From NCBI GenBank assembly GCA_013433145.1, contig CM024183.1, positions 6,925,703 through 6,989,702 of the forward strand: 64,000 bases of DNA. The letters are read 5' to 3'. The DNA is from Ascaris suum (Eukaryota; Nematoda; Chromadorea; Rhabditida; Ascarididae). The position numbers were made by a program, and so were the translations under genes. Positions 12,854 to 24,600 of the stretch are shown here, one piece after another. Below the pieces are notes generated by a model. It did no database searches. It was given only the letters and a program-made list of their open reading frames with translations, and had not been told where the DNA came from. How positions within the stretch are numbered: position 1 is the first letter of the stretch; every line of letters begins with the position of its first letter.

Positions 12854-13801
12854 AAGCCAGATTGTAAAATAACGAATGCTAATAGATAAATGAAATCAAT
12901 CCGACAAATTGAATCAAGCAAGGATTGCACTGCGCAATAATTATTTTTCCCTGAACGGGTATTTTGTTCCGCTGTCGTCGGGAAACGAAAGGCCTATCTT
13001 ATACTAACGTTAGCGGTTTCCTTCCGAATGTGCGGAGTAACCTGTCCACACATGCGATTTCTGCAAAATGATGTCAGTAATGTGCAAAAGCGAGAATATT
13101 CGTCCGTTTTTTTCATGACGTTTACGAAGGAACTATTCGATCAACTTAGGGATATTATTGCGAGGAATTTATGGACCACAAATTTTTTTTCGCTCTTCAA
13201 GTTTCTCCTGAATGAGGGTCGATCTCATTCACTAATTGTCTTAAAGCGATTGTGGCATCAAAATATCGCTGCCAATCACTGCTATGACAATCCTCGTCGC
13301 AATTTCTAAAAGTTTGTGGATGTCCGAGATATTTCTTCCTTGCATGAGTTCCTAGCAGATAGAAGTGGTGGGATATGCATCCATGAAGTATAACAGAGCT
13401 GTTTAAGGAAGCGTGTGTGAAAGGATTTTGCTGCAATTTCCATTAAGATTTGCGTTATGTGCATCGTAGTCCTCTCGTTATGTGAACCAAAGTGTATCCC
13501 AAAAGCTAGCGTTTAATGGCAATTGCGTCGACTCGTGGTGAAGTCCGCAATCAATGTGAACACAGATCAGGAGCACTGTACGAATACCATTGCGTTGATC
13601 GAGGAAGAAAGCTTTATGTCTAATCAAACACAGATGAGTTGCTATAGCTAGAATATTCACCGAAATAGACCACATGAGGTAAACAATTTTGAGAGAGGCC
13701 AAAGCTCGAACTCTGGTGCACCCTGCAAGCTTCGCACCTGCGCAGAACTCCAGTTCATTGGCGGTCCATGAATCCGAAGCCAGCGGATTTCCACGACTTC
13801 T

Positions 13802-13847
13802 TCATTTTCTTGGTTGCCTGAAATGGGTAGTTTTTCTTCTGCCATTT
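13802..13847 (-). pseudogene. Divergent CAP last exon, unit 1
   Basis: Nucleotides 13,560-14,050 align with 3,030-3,460, the 3' end of the CAP gene. At the matching place an acceptor (TTGTTTAG) opens a 46-base exon that ends QPRK-stop, against QPSE-stop in the CAP gene. Further similarity resumes near 14,565 after ~500 unrelated bases. No upstream CAP exon with the conserved Cys is recognisable, so this is probably the tail of a decayed or strongly diverged CAP paralogue. Confidence 0.5.
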
Positions 13848-14049
13848 CTAAACAAGAGGTGAAGTCAATCGTAATTCCCTTTAAGTAAGTCGCTGAGACT
13901 GCAATCGTGTTTGATAGGACATTCTAATTTCAGTGCAATTATTCCCGATGATCATGGTACACTTTCTCAGCAGCACCTCAACAACTGATTGTCATCTAGT
14001 AAATGTCTGTTCAGCTGCCAGTGATACTAGTACGACAGCTTGTATGAGC

Positions 14050-15690
14050 TTTCCGTTAAAAACGTTTATGCTTAAGCCCGTTGCAATGTTTACACTCCTG
14101 ACAGATGTCCGTTAACCTCCCACACATTTAACTACTGGTGTTGTAATTCCCTTCCCTAGTCATGCTAAATATATCAAATGTGCAGAGTGAACGTTTTGAT
14201 CAAAAATAATAGTGCAGCTCAAAGGCGATATGATTCTGCAAAAGCCTTGTCCCATTTTTCATAGCAATGCAAGCGGCGGATAGCACGTTTAATGTTCACA
14301 TAAAAGGTTGGGTCATTCCAGCTCTGTGTCAGAGAAACATCGTTCAGCTGAAGACAGTTGCTGCTCCACTTTCATACACCATGTAACGTTGGCTACCTGT
14401 TGGAAATGAGATCTATGTCGACGCACATAATTTCCTTTGATGCTTTTTGTAAACGACGTCTTCAGATAGTTCGATTGTCGGCTAATCTCTAGTGTTGTAT
14501 CACTTGCCCGTCAAAATATTTCGGTGAACTAAATTAGCCATTGTTGAGAATGAAGCGCAAATCAATGGGCTGAATGTCTAAGATTTGTAAAACTGAAGCA
14601 TATTTCTCGTCGAAACTTTCACGAATATTTAACGTGCGCTGCAATTTTCTTATTATGAGCATCACCTCAATATGATTGTGGGACTTATCACGACTTCCCG
14701 TACCGTGAAGTTGGTCGCATGAATATGCTTTTGCTTTATCGTCTATCGACGCCAACCGATGGAATTTAGGCAGGTGGAAAGTCAAAGGCTTTGGAATCTG
14801 TATGGATACTATGGACTTCTGAGGGTCATCTGGCCTGAGTATGAACTGATTTTGAGGCACACAAAGCGTCATCAATGAAACCACTATAAGTTTTACTTCG
14901 TTGCTGCTATGTAGACAGTGGGCGCACCCTGAGAGCTGGGCCTGCAGTGGAAACCGAGCCGAATGCGAACGACACAACAAACCATCAAGTAACTGAGTAC
15001 AGTGCGCAAAATCTCAAATGGATTTGAAAAGATGCAGTCATATAAGCAGACGAAGTGCGCAAAATGATAGGCAAGAGTTAAAAATATATCACTGAACTCG
15101 ATGTGTGCAAGAAGAGTCGCCGCTTGTCGTTTCTATAACATCGCCCGAAAGCGGAATCGCAGCGTGGTTATTCTCCACAATAGATTTACTCTCCGAATGA
15201 GGGATCGTGTAAATCCTCCGTAACCACCGCTGAAGATGACCAAATCACCGAATATATGTATGGAAAGGCAAAGCAAGGCAAAAAATGCATTGAAGTGAAA
15301 TTACAGCTGTTCAACTCACTCAACGGCAACGGCTGGATCATGTAGTTATTATCATCAGCAAAACCATCTTCTTACGCAACTGATGGAACTGCACCGATAT
15401 TTTACAGTTACATCGTTTACATTGCACTGATCTTATAGTGGTTCAAAAGAAAGTACTTCATTACAGGGATAAAAATCCACCTCATAAACATAAGGATATT
15501 GCCATTTGAAGGCTTGTGGGACGTGTGGACCGCTGCTGTCTAAATATGCAAGACGCTAGAAGAAAAAACGATACTAAGGCCAGGCAAGAAATAGGTAAAC
15601 AAAGGAAACAGACGAGTTCTCATTCGTAAGTTTTTTACGACGACAACTACAAAAGTAAAGATGTCACAGAATAAAACACTCCATTAATAC
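14050..15690. other. No gene recognised; possible remains of a CAP paralogue
   Basis: A minus-strand frame at 14,534-14,980 is open but shifts in unit 2 (34,026-34,430), and its replacement changes exceed silent ones. A hydrophobic frame in unit 2 (34,357-34,758) has a stop in unit 1. A stretch near 15,150-15,200 weakly resembles the CAP exon with the WGATTK word. None of this supports a gene call. Confidence 0.4.
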
Positions 15691-15696
15691 ACAAGC

Positions 15697-16125
15697 ATGC
15701 GCTGTATTTCTCTGCATATATATTTCATTCGTACATATACGTTAGTCCTCAAATGCAAAATGTATAAACCTTCGTGTCCATTATCCGTTCACTTCACTAA
15801 ACACCTCGCGCCCGTCCAGTCTCCTTCTTTATTCCGACGAGTGCGACGGCTAAAAAACGTCTGGACGATTGCTGACTTTTGGAAAGCGACCGACAAATAT
15901 GTCGAATTAAGGGACATCGCCGAAAAACGACACAAGCCGTCGTTTACTCAAGGACTGAACATAAAATCTAGAACGCTCGGCGTTGTCCCACTCAACAGGA
16001 AGCCGATGCGCCGAAGAGACAAAGACATAGCGGCAGCATTATTAGCGCGTTACGCCATCCCAGTCGTTCAACAGCGAAAACGCCGGAAAAAGCAAAATAA
16101 GGTGCCGCTACGAAAGAAAGATTGA
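15697..16125 (+). other. Basic ORF at the right edge of the duplication, unit 1
   Basis: The open frame has 142 codons, but only its last ~80 codons, from about 15,883, are kept in frame in unit 2. There the two copies share an identical block of about 40 residues containing LGVVPLNRKPMRRRDKD, with five silent changes, plus one in-frame codon loss nearby. The end is very basic (KRRKKQNK). I do not recognise the family; a C-terminal exon of a nuclear protein or a transposon-encoded protein are both possible. The duplication ends within a few bases of its TGA. Confidence 0.35.
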
Positions 16126-16247
16126 AAGCCAAATGGAGCGTCATGATAACTGTCAGAGCGAAGAAGCGCGCATGACAGAGGGATGTTCTTAAGCGCACCG
16201 TTGCATTCAGTTTCCTTTACGCATTTCGGCATGAGATTCTATTACAG

Positions 16248-16728
16248 AGGCAATTATCTCGATAAGCCGATCTTTGAGTTGGGAAATGGCTGCAGCAAGG
16301 ATTCGGACTGCACAACATACGAAAAGTCGACGTGCAATACTAGCACCAAACTTTGCATGTGAGTTCTGTTTGAGATTGTTCTCAGCTTTGGATGGGCATG
16401 AGGTCTTGTTTATGAAAGAAATCAATTACGCCAGTCTTCGAAATACTCGTTCAGTTACGCAGATCTCTCAGACATTAAATACGCAAAATCGACGACTTGC
16501 GTTTGCGGCCGTAGTAGCACGCTAGCAGCTGATGAAATATTTACTTCTTGGAAGACGGTTGTGGTATGACAGGAAATGAGTGCATTGAAATTACAATGTC
16601 CGGTCATACGCGATTGCTGTCGCAACACCTTCCTTGAACGAAATCACAATTTGCTTTACCTTATTTTTAGAAAAGACAGTCGAAAGCCCTTAAACAGTAC
16701 CGGAAATTTCAGCCAACCAAGCGAATGA
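16248..16728 (+). pseudogene. Orphan last two exons of a CAP gene (inverted copy)
   Basis: Two exons on the plus strand, 16,248-16,358 and 16,671-16,728 (stop 16,726-16,728), match the CAP exons at 3,722-3,612 and 3,279-3,222 and keep frame and splice sites. The first starts GNYLDKPIFELGNGC and carries DC, STC and KLC. No CAP exon lies upstream because the inverted segment begins within the preceding intron, so it is a 5'-truncated fragment. Its sequence is closer to the copy at 21,618-22,121 than to that at 3,222-3,722. Confidence 0.75.
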
Positions 16729-19351
16729 AGAACGGCTGCAAAATCGGCCGTCTACTGAATCATGGACAGCCGGGTATATTGTGTTGTGCATAGGAGCGTT
16801 AGAGTTACAGCTCTGGTTCCCCTCAACATTTTCTACCTCATATGGTCTATTTCGGTGAATAATCAAGACCAAGCAACGCATCTGTAATCTGTTAGACATA
16901 AAGCTTTTTTCTCTGCGATCACCTCGTTTTCGCATCGACACTGTCTCTAGCCATGTTTATCGGTAATACACTCACACACCGGCTGTGAGCTTCGCCATGC
17001 ATCTAAGGAGCGACCATTAAACATTCACTTTTAGTGCACACGATCATGCACATAAAAACAGGAAGCTTGCAGATCTTAATGGTCGATGCACTAAAATCGC
17101 TACATAACTGTCTCCTTCCTCAGCGCTGCTCTTTCCATCTTATGTGCACAAAATTGTGCGCTTGCTTGTCGATAAGAAAAAGAAAGTTCTAAGAAACGGG
17201 GGTTTACCAGAGAAAGGAAGAAACAGGGGTCATAGTTGAAATATATGTGAAATAGAAATTGCAAGCAAGAAACTTCTGCCGCGATACCAACACATCAGAG
17301 GAACCGACTACAACGAACGACATTCGTTCGGAGTGGGAAGTACGACGTAATGATACAAACTTATAAGTGCTATGAAGCTACTTTACAACTGTGACATCTG
17401 TATCAGTTATGGCATTGCTTCATATAGCGCAGACGAACACCAACATATGACCATGAGAAAAGAGGCATCGGGCGACTGCGGTAATGACGTGTCGATCACC
17501 ACATTACATGGCAAATATCTAACCGCAACTCGCTAATACATGCGGGGTTATAGGTGTTTGAACCGAATTCTTTTCTTCGGTTACAGTACCTCCTTACTAA
17601 TCCCCGTCACCTTCGCTGGTACGCTCGAAACTGCTCGAGACCTCAGCAGTGCACGCTAACTAAATTTGCTCAACAATCAAAACTGGCCTGATCTGAAGAG
17701 AGCTCGTCCGCTTTTACCCCTTTCTGCTTTCTCTACGAACCATCACGAACCTCTTGGTTGGTTCTTTCAAAGCTTGCTCACAGGGCTCGAACAACTTTCC
17801 TCAGCTCTGCAATCGCCCATACGTCGAAATTGAGTAATAACATAGCCTCAGATAGTTAAGACGGCTACGTACCTCTTTGCTGATACGTCAACGAAAAAGA
17901 TGCTAGCATCTTGTAAAAAGACTCCTGAGGATCGGTGTTACTGACAAAGAATAATGTGCAAGTTGGGAAGAAAAACCCGAGCATTAAAAAATTGGTGTAG
18001 TACTGAAGAAACGTAGAAGGGCACCGCCTCCATGCGAACCACAACCATTTAGCTGAGACGAGACAGTCGCTCCGGCAAGAAGTCGAAACGGACAGTTTCA
18101 CGAGTTGCCCCGTTGAGATGCACTTAAATTCCACATCTGCAACAGCTCAATATCCATTCACCTTTCTTGCCTGATGCAAAATTGCCAGTGACGTTTTGTT
18201 GGTAAAATTCAAGACAAGGGGTGAAAGAGATATACATTCGTTGAGAAGAAATTTGAACAGCTATAAAACTTTGTCGTTGACATATCCCTCATAGGATTAT
18301 CTCTCAGTTACCTTCGATCGAATATTTCATTCGCAGTGCTCCGAATGGAAGCACATTCGCTCTTTTACGAACTATTCAGGTCCCTTTTACTAATTATTGG
18401 CGTAGTTGCGCTTCATTTTGCGATAATGGCATGAGTGCCGAGAGTTCATTCGCTCACTGAGAGGGAAACCGGCAAGGTCGCATGAGATTGACCTTTCCAT
18501 TAAATCGCAACGAAATTCCCATTTTATCAAAACCAGTAATTGTGCAGCGGTGAACAGAAATCTTCTGTTGCGCTCAGGTGATTATATGGTTGTTTCCATT
18601 ATTTCACTGAACAGATTTCGTAGTGGAGAAACCTTAACTGAAGTGATCGACTACCTCTTCATGTGGTCATTCAACTCGAAACTCCAGAAAGTGAGGAGAG
18701 GGAACATTTGCAGCTGAATGGTTCCCACAAGGAACCGAGCACTCGAAAGATACCAGGATAACGTTAATATCATTATTTGATGCCTAACTTTGGCTCCCTC
18801 AATTCTTGGCATGTGTAGGTGCTAAATCTGTGCTCCGATGAAACCAACATTGTGAACTCTCGCGCATTACGGATGTCATTCACGGGCGTCCTGCATGAAC
18901 GTTGAGTTTCATATATGAAATTCGCTATCTGATGCAGACAATGAAATGATGGGAGAGTGTCACAAAATTTGGGTTTTCCCAGAAAATCGACCGCAATCGG
19001 AGAGGCGATGGGCGATTACCGACGTTGAGTGTAGGACACTCAAACGTTTCTCCGGCACTGATGACAGTGGTTTTTTTTTGAAGATTGATAGTTGTACGGA
19101 GGCTCAGAGGAACATTCGCATAATCTCAGGATAGTTTAGTGAATTCTTTCATGTATGCGAGTTTTCATTGCTTTGAGCTTCATAATTGCTGGAAATAGAT
19201 TGCTGGAGTTCAACACGCATAGTTAGGAACAGTACATGTATTTGCCATGAGTGCATTTATTTCACTTGTTCCCGCACTCATACAACGATGTGTAATTACG
19301 AAAAGAGACAACTATTTTAATATGCTGAACGCTGAATGGGGAAATATGTGC

Positions 19352-19424
19352 TGAAGTAACTCGGATTGCACAAAACAGGAGCATTTGAAATGCAATACTA
19401 GCAGATTAGCACCAAACTTTACAT
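19352..19424 (+). pseudogene. Decayed CAP exon 6-like relic (inverted copy)
   Basis: This is the counterpart of the relic at 529-600 and carries the same frame-breaking insertion before the GTGAGT donor. The damage therefore predates the inversion and duplication. Confidence 0.5.
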
Positions 19425-19833
19425 GTGAGTTCTATTTGCGATTTTTCTGTACTTTGAATGCACTGAAAAAAAATGCTTATGAAAGTAAGCGATTATGCCG
19501 AGAATCGATGGTTGCAGCATTAATCATGAACCTCTTAGGAAGTCACTTTCTTCTTCCTCGCTTCGTTCTCCGATAGAATATGCTTAATTGGTCGATTACG
19601 ACGGTGAGATGAGCGGGAAATCACAACCGAAAAGACCGAAATGTCTGAATGAGACGATTTCGGCAAACGTAGTCCAACGGAAACCACCAGTCCTTGACCA
19701 GCTATCATCGGAATAACATCGAATATTGCAGTCGATCAGAAACTTCTCAGGTGTGGAAGCGCGTTATGCTTGCATAGTGAGATAATTATATTGGCGAAAT
19801 ATATTAGATATTGTATGTTAAACAAGCTTATTT

Positions 19834-19890
19834 AACGGAGATGGATGATGTGTATGTTAAAACAGAGCGTAAACGGAGATGGATGATGTG
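19834..19890 (+). repeat. Tandem 19-mer at the inversion junction
   Basis: The 19-base word AACGGAGATGGATGATGTG occurs at 19,834-19,852 and 19,872-19,890, separated by 19 other bases. Similarity to arm A fades just before the first copy, and the direct unit starts at the base after the second. It was not noticed in arm A itself and looks like a product of the joining event. Confidence 0.75.
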
Positions 19891-21617
19891 CGAATGAACT
19901 CTAGACACTCATGACAATATCGCAAAACGAAGCGCAGCTACGCCAATAATTACTAAAAGGCACGCGAATAGTTTATAAAAGAGCGAATGTGCTTCATTCG
20001 GAGCTCTGCGAATGAAATATTCGATCGAAGGTGACTGAGAGATGATCCTATGAGGGATGTGTCAACGACAAAGTTTTATAGCCGTTCAAATTTCTTCTCA
20101 ACGAATGCCCACCTCTTTCACCTATTGTCTTGAAGGTATACCAACAAAACGTCACTGGCAATTTTGCATCAGGCAAGAAAGGTGAATGAGATATTGAGCT
20201 GTTGCAGATGTGAATTTAAATGCATCTCAACGGGGCACATCAAGAGATTGTCCCATTCGTCTTCTTGCCGAAGCGACTGTATCGTCTCAGTTAAGTGGTG
20301 GTTGTGGTTCGCATGGGCTGGTGCCTCTTGTACGTTTCTTCAGTATTACATCACTCCGTTTCTTGATGCTCGGATTTTTCTTCCCAACTTGCACATTATT
20401 CTTTGTCAGTAACCCCGATTCTCAGCAATGTCTTTACAAGTTGTTAGCATCTTCTTCGTTGACGTATCAGCAAAGAGGTACTTACCGTCTTAACTATCTC
20501 AGCCTATGTTATTACTCAACTTCGACGTATGGGCGATTGCAGAGCTGAGGAAAGTTGTCCGAGCCTTGTGAGCAAGCTTTGAAAGAACCGACCAAGAGGT
20601 TCGTGATGATTGGTAGAGAAAGCAGAAAGGGGTGAAAAGCGGACGAGCTCTCTTCAGATCAGGCCAGTTTTGGTTGTTGAGCAAATTTAGTTAGCATTTA
20701 CTGCTGGAGGTCTCGAAGAGTTTTGAGCGTATCAGCGAAGATGACGTAGATTAGTAAGGAGGTACGGCAACCGAAGAAAAGAATTCGGTTCAAACACCTA
20801 TAACCCCGCATGTATTAGCGAGTTGCGGTTAGATATTTGCCATGTAATCTGGTGATCGACACGTCTCTACCGCAGTCGCCCGATGCCGCTTTCCTCATGG
20901 TCATATGTTGGTGTTGGTCTCCGTTATATGAAGCAATGCCATAACTGATACAGATGTCACAGTTGTAAAGCACTTCATAGCACTTATAAGTTTGTATCAT
21001 TACGTCGTACTTCCCATTCCGAACGAATGTCGTTCGTTGTAGTCGGTTCCTCTGATGTGTTGGTATCGCGGCAGAAGTTTAATGCTTGCAATTTCTATTT
21101 CACATATATTTCAACTATGACCCCTGTTTCTTCCTTTCTCTGGTAAACCTCCGTTTCTTATAAGTTTCTTTCTCATCTACACCTAAGCCTGCAATTTTGT
21201 GCATATGAGATGGAAAGAGCAGCGCTGAGGAAGGAGCCATTTATGTAGCGATTTTACTGCGTAGGCCATTAAGGTCTGCAAGCTTCCTGTTTTTATGTGC
21301 ATCATAGTGTGCACCAAAACTGGACGTGTACACCCCGTAGATGCATGGCGAAGCTCACAGCTGGTGTTTGAGTGTATTACCGATATTGAAAGAGGCCAGA
21401 GGCAGTGTCGGTGCGAAAACAAGGTGATCGCAGAGAAAAAAGCTTTACGACTAACAGATCACAGATGAGTTGCTATGTCTAGAATATTCACCGAAATAGG
21501 CCATATGAGGTAGAAAATGTTGAGAGGAACCAAAGCCCGAACTCTAGCGCTCCTATGCAGAACACCATATAGTCGGCTGTCCATGATTCAGAAGTCGGCG
21601 GATTTTGCAGCCGTTCT

Positions 21618-24600
21618 TCATTGGCTTGGTTGGCTGAAATTTCCGGTACTGTTTAAGGGCTTTCGACTATCTTTTCTAAAAGGGAGATAAAGCCAATCGT
21701 AATTTCCTTCAAGCAAGGTGTTGCGACAGCAATCGCGTTTGACAGGACATTGTAATTTCAATCACTCATTTCCTGTCATACCATAATTCCTCAACCGCGC
21801 ACGTACAACTGACTTCCAAGAAGTAAATATTTCATCAGCTGCTAGCGGTGCTACTACGGCCGCGCCACGCAAGTCGTCGATTTTGCGTATTGAATGTCTA
21901 AGAGATCTGCGTAACTGAACCAGTATTTCGAAGACTGGCGTAATTGATTTCTTTCATAAACAAGACCTCATACCCATCCAAAGCTGAGAACAATCTCAAA
22001 CAGAACTCACATGCAAAGTTTGGTGCTAGTGTTGCACGTCGACTTTTCGTATGTTGTGCAGTCCGAATCCTTGCTGCAGCCATTTCCCAGCTCAAAGATC
22101 GGCTTATCGAGATAATTGCCTCTGTAATAGAATCTGATGCCGAAATGCGTAAAGGAAACTGAATGCAACGCGCTTAAGAACATCCGTCTGTCATGCGCGC
22201 TTCTTCGCTCTGACAGTTATCATGACTCCATTTGGTGTCTTTATCATGAAGATATGTCACCATATGCGCATGGAAATTGGCTTCGAAAATAATGTTACTT
22301 TATTTGAGTGTATAGAGCCCAGCATCCTTTAAGTGCCATATTCACCACCACAAATGCTTAATCTTTCATGTCACGCTTATCTTTCTCGGTTATAAGGATC
22401 AAAGGACACATCATTCATGCTGCTCTTTTGCTTAGCCATTGGTGATTTGCTTTAACATCTAGGAGGCCCTTTGGATTTTTGTCATCTCATCGCAACTGGG
22501 TTTCCGATGAGATGTGAAAGCAGGGAGCGTGAGGATGATCGCTCCATGCGGAAACGCTATATATTTGCCACTTACCAACGAACGGAAGGCATAGTTTGAA
22601 AATAGCGCATATCCGATGATGACGTCTGTTTGAAATACACTTACACATTGATGGTTCTCAAAAAACCTTCCATAAGCTGTGTTGAAATGGACATCGTAAA
22701 TTACTCACGCAACGTAATAGTGGCACACAACGATAGTTGTATACCATGATCCTTCAGTGCAGTTAGCGATACCGCATCCGAGCTTCGTTGTGGCTCCCCA
22801 TGCTTGCTGCAATTTCAATAGGCTGTATGCAAACATGAGATGAAGTACAAGCTGAATGCTTCAAGCACAGCATCACATTGTATTAACCGAAGGCAAGGCA
22901 GTGACAAGGGTTGCTATGAAGGGGGCAGGAAGTGCGCATTTGAGAGCTTTCCTCAACTGATTGAGCCGCTAATCCGAGGAACGCCAAAGGAAAGCCTTTG
23001 TTGAATTGTTGTTGGATTTCTCATGCACAAGGACGATAGCTAGTGGCAGCCGCGATTTGTCGCTAAAGGAAACGGTCGAGCAGAAGCAAAAAGGAGGTTA
23101 TGCTGTGGTGCCCAGGTTTAACTGAAGAAGCTGCTGATGGTTGTTAAATTCAACTAATATGCGGACGGGCGCAGGGAAGTGGATTAAATAGCGTACAAAT
23201 GAGAGTAAATTATGCAATGGTCGATCATCAAATATCAAGAGGAGCGCTAGAGAAGATGGCACAACATCTGTTTTGCTCCGCTTCTCTGAAGCCAACTTCA
23301 TGAAATCTCATTGGAGATGACAGATTGTTCGCAGTAATGAATTGATAAGTTATCGAGTCGCTCTTACTGCGATCTCACAGAAATGAAATTGTTTTTTTTT
23401 TGTCCAGCGAAACTGAAGCATTTACAACTATGAACGATCTGCTCAATTCAACTCCCATCTGCTCAATCCAGCTTCCATCTGCCTATGGTCCTCTATACCA
23501 AATTTGGAGAATCTCATCTTTGTTCACTGGTCTGTGATTTGAAACAACTGTTTCGCCGAAATCTGCTGCATGTTTCAGTTTCCATCAAAGAATGCATTGT
23601 TCGCATTTCACGAATGTGGAATTCGTGTAAACTTACGTATGTGTTTATTCAATCGTTGTCCACAAGTTTAATTTCCGCGTCCAGGAGGAAGCTTGATCGG
23701 TTAATTTGAGGATTATTATCCGTAGTTAAGGATTGTCGAAATGGTGTAGAAGGCAAAGCTTAAAGGAGAGAGATGCTTTGTAATTAACGATGTCTTGCGG
23801 AATCGCCCTTTGAAATGAAAAAGTTGCGACCAAATGAGACAATAGGCGGCGCAGGTGGCACAAGCGGGCTTTTGCGTTCACAGTGTGGTTGAATTAATTA
23901 CTGAAGTTATGCCCTACCTGACTCCAGTGACCAGCGATTCCAAGGATGTAATTGCTCATTATGTATTGGGTATCAGAACTCAAATTGATCTCCTCGATTT
24001 CGTCCCACCACATCCCGGTAGCCCGCAACATATTGGTATCTAAAAAGAAACGATATTTGCATACCTAAATGCAACCGTATAGAATCTGGAAAACCGCTGT
24101 GAAGAAGCGATTCTCTCACATCTCATTGAGTGTGTCAGCGATCTTTCTTTGCTGTCGCGGCCATGTCAGCTAAACGCGCCACATATAAACATGTGGAAAA
24201 GAATGTCAATGGCCAAATGCAACAACTTGTTTGATTTTCTGCACCGTTTTTTGAATTTTGAGCTCGTACTAAATATGGTGCACATTGAGTTGAAGTCATA
24301 AATCAACAAAAATGTTCACAAATGTTTTGCATATACTTCTCTCCTCTTTTTGTAGATTTTGATTTGAACGTTTATAAGATTATAACATTCTTAAATGTTC
24401 CTCGACATGTTACCACTATTTTCACGGAATTACAGGTCTGCTGGGCACTTTTCATGCCTGCGCGACCAGTGAGAAGCTTTTCTTCTAACCCAGTCACCTT
24501 GTGATTTCTGCCACCTCTGCCGAATTTCACCTCTTCAGTCGTTTCTGAGGGAAAGTGAGGCAATTGTAACACAGAAGCTTGCAGAAAAGAATGTAAAAAG

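Larger units (their letters stand above)
9604..13790. other. Intergenic part of unit 1; unidentified frames only
   Basis: Between the ShKT start and the CAP exon relic at 13.8 kb no gene could be assigned. Short frames occur on both strands. Those at 9,604-9,792 and 10,277-10,657 are broken or altered by indels in unit 2 and look non-coding. Three minus-strand frames at 11,363-11,698, 11,847-12,047 and 12,602-12,853 persist in both units. The longest plus-strand frame (10,973-11,584) is interrupted in unit 2. Confidence 0.5.
1503..16126 (+). repeat. Direct segmental duplication, unit 1 (~14.6 kb)
   Basis: This segment matches 19,891-35,586 in the same orientation. The offset between copies stays near 18,365-18,388 up to about 10,920, then rises to about 19,450 because unit 2 carries an extra ~1.09 kb. 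Most non-coding stretches differ by a few percent by eye, but CAP exons differ much more. The left edge was read where unit 2 starts matching after a 19-base tandem repeat. The right edge falls a few bases past the TGA of a basic ORF (16,125 and 35,585). The unit contains the CAP and ShKT modules, a relic CAP exon and unidentified ORFs. Confidence 0.9.
16129..19815 (-). repeat. Inverted copy of arm A
   Basis: This is the reverse complement of ~120-3,838. It begins a few bases after the basic ORF's stop and runs to the junction with a tandem 19-mer. It contains the last two CAP exons (plus strand) and the relic exon at 19,352-19,424. Together with 19,891-22,230 it forms a head-to-head inverted repeat with ~2.3 kb of paired arm separated by ~1.4 kb. 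Confidence 0.88.
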
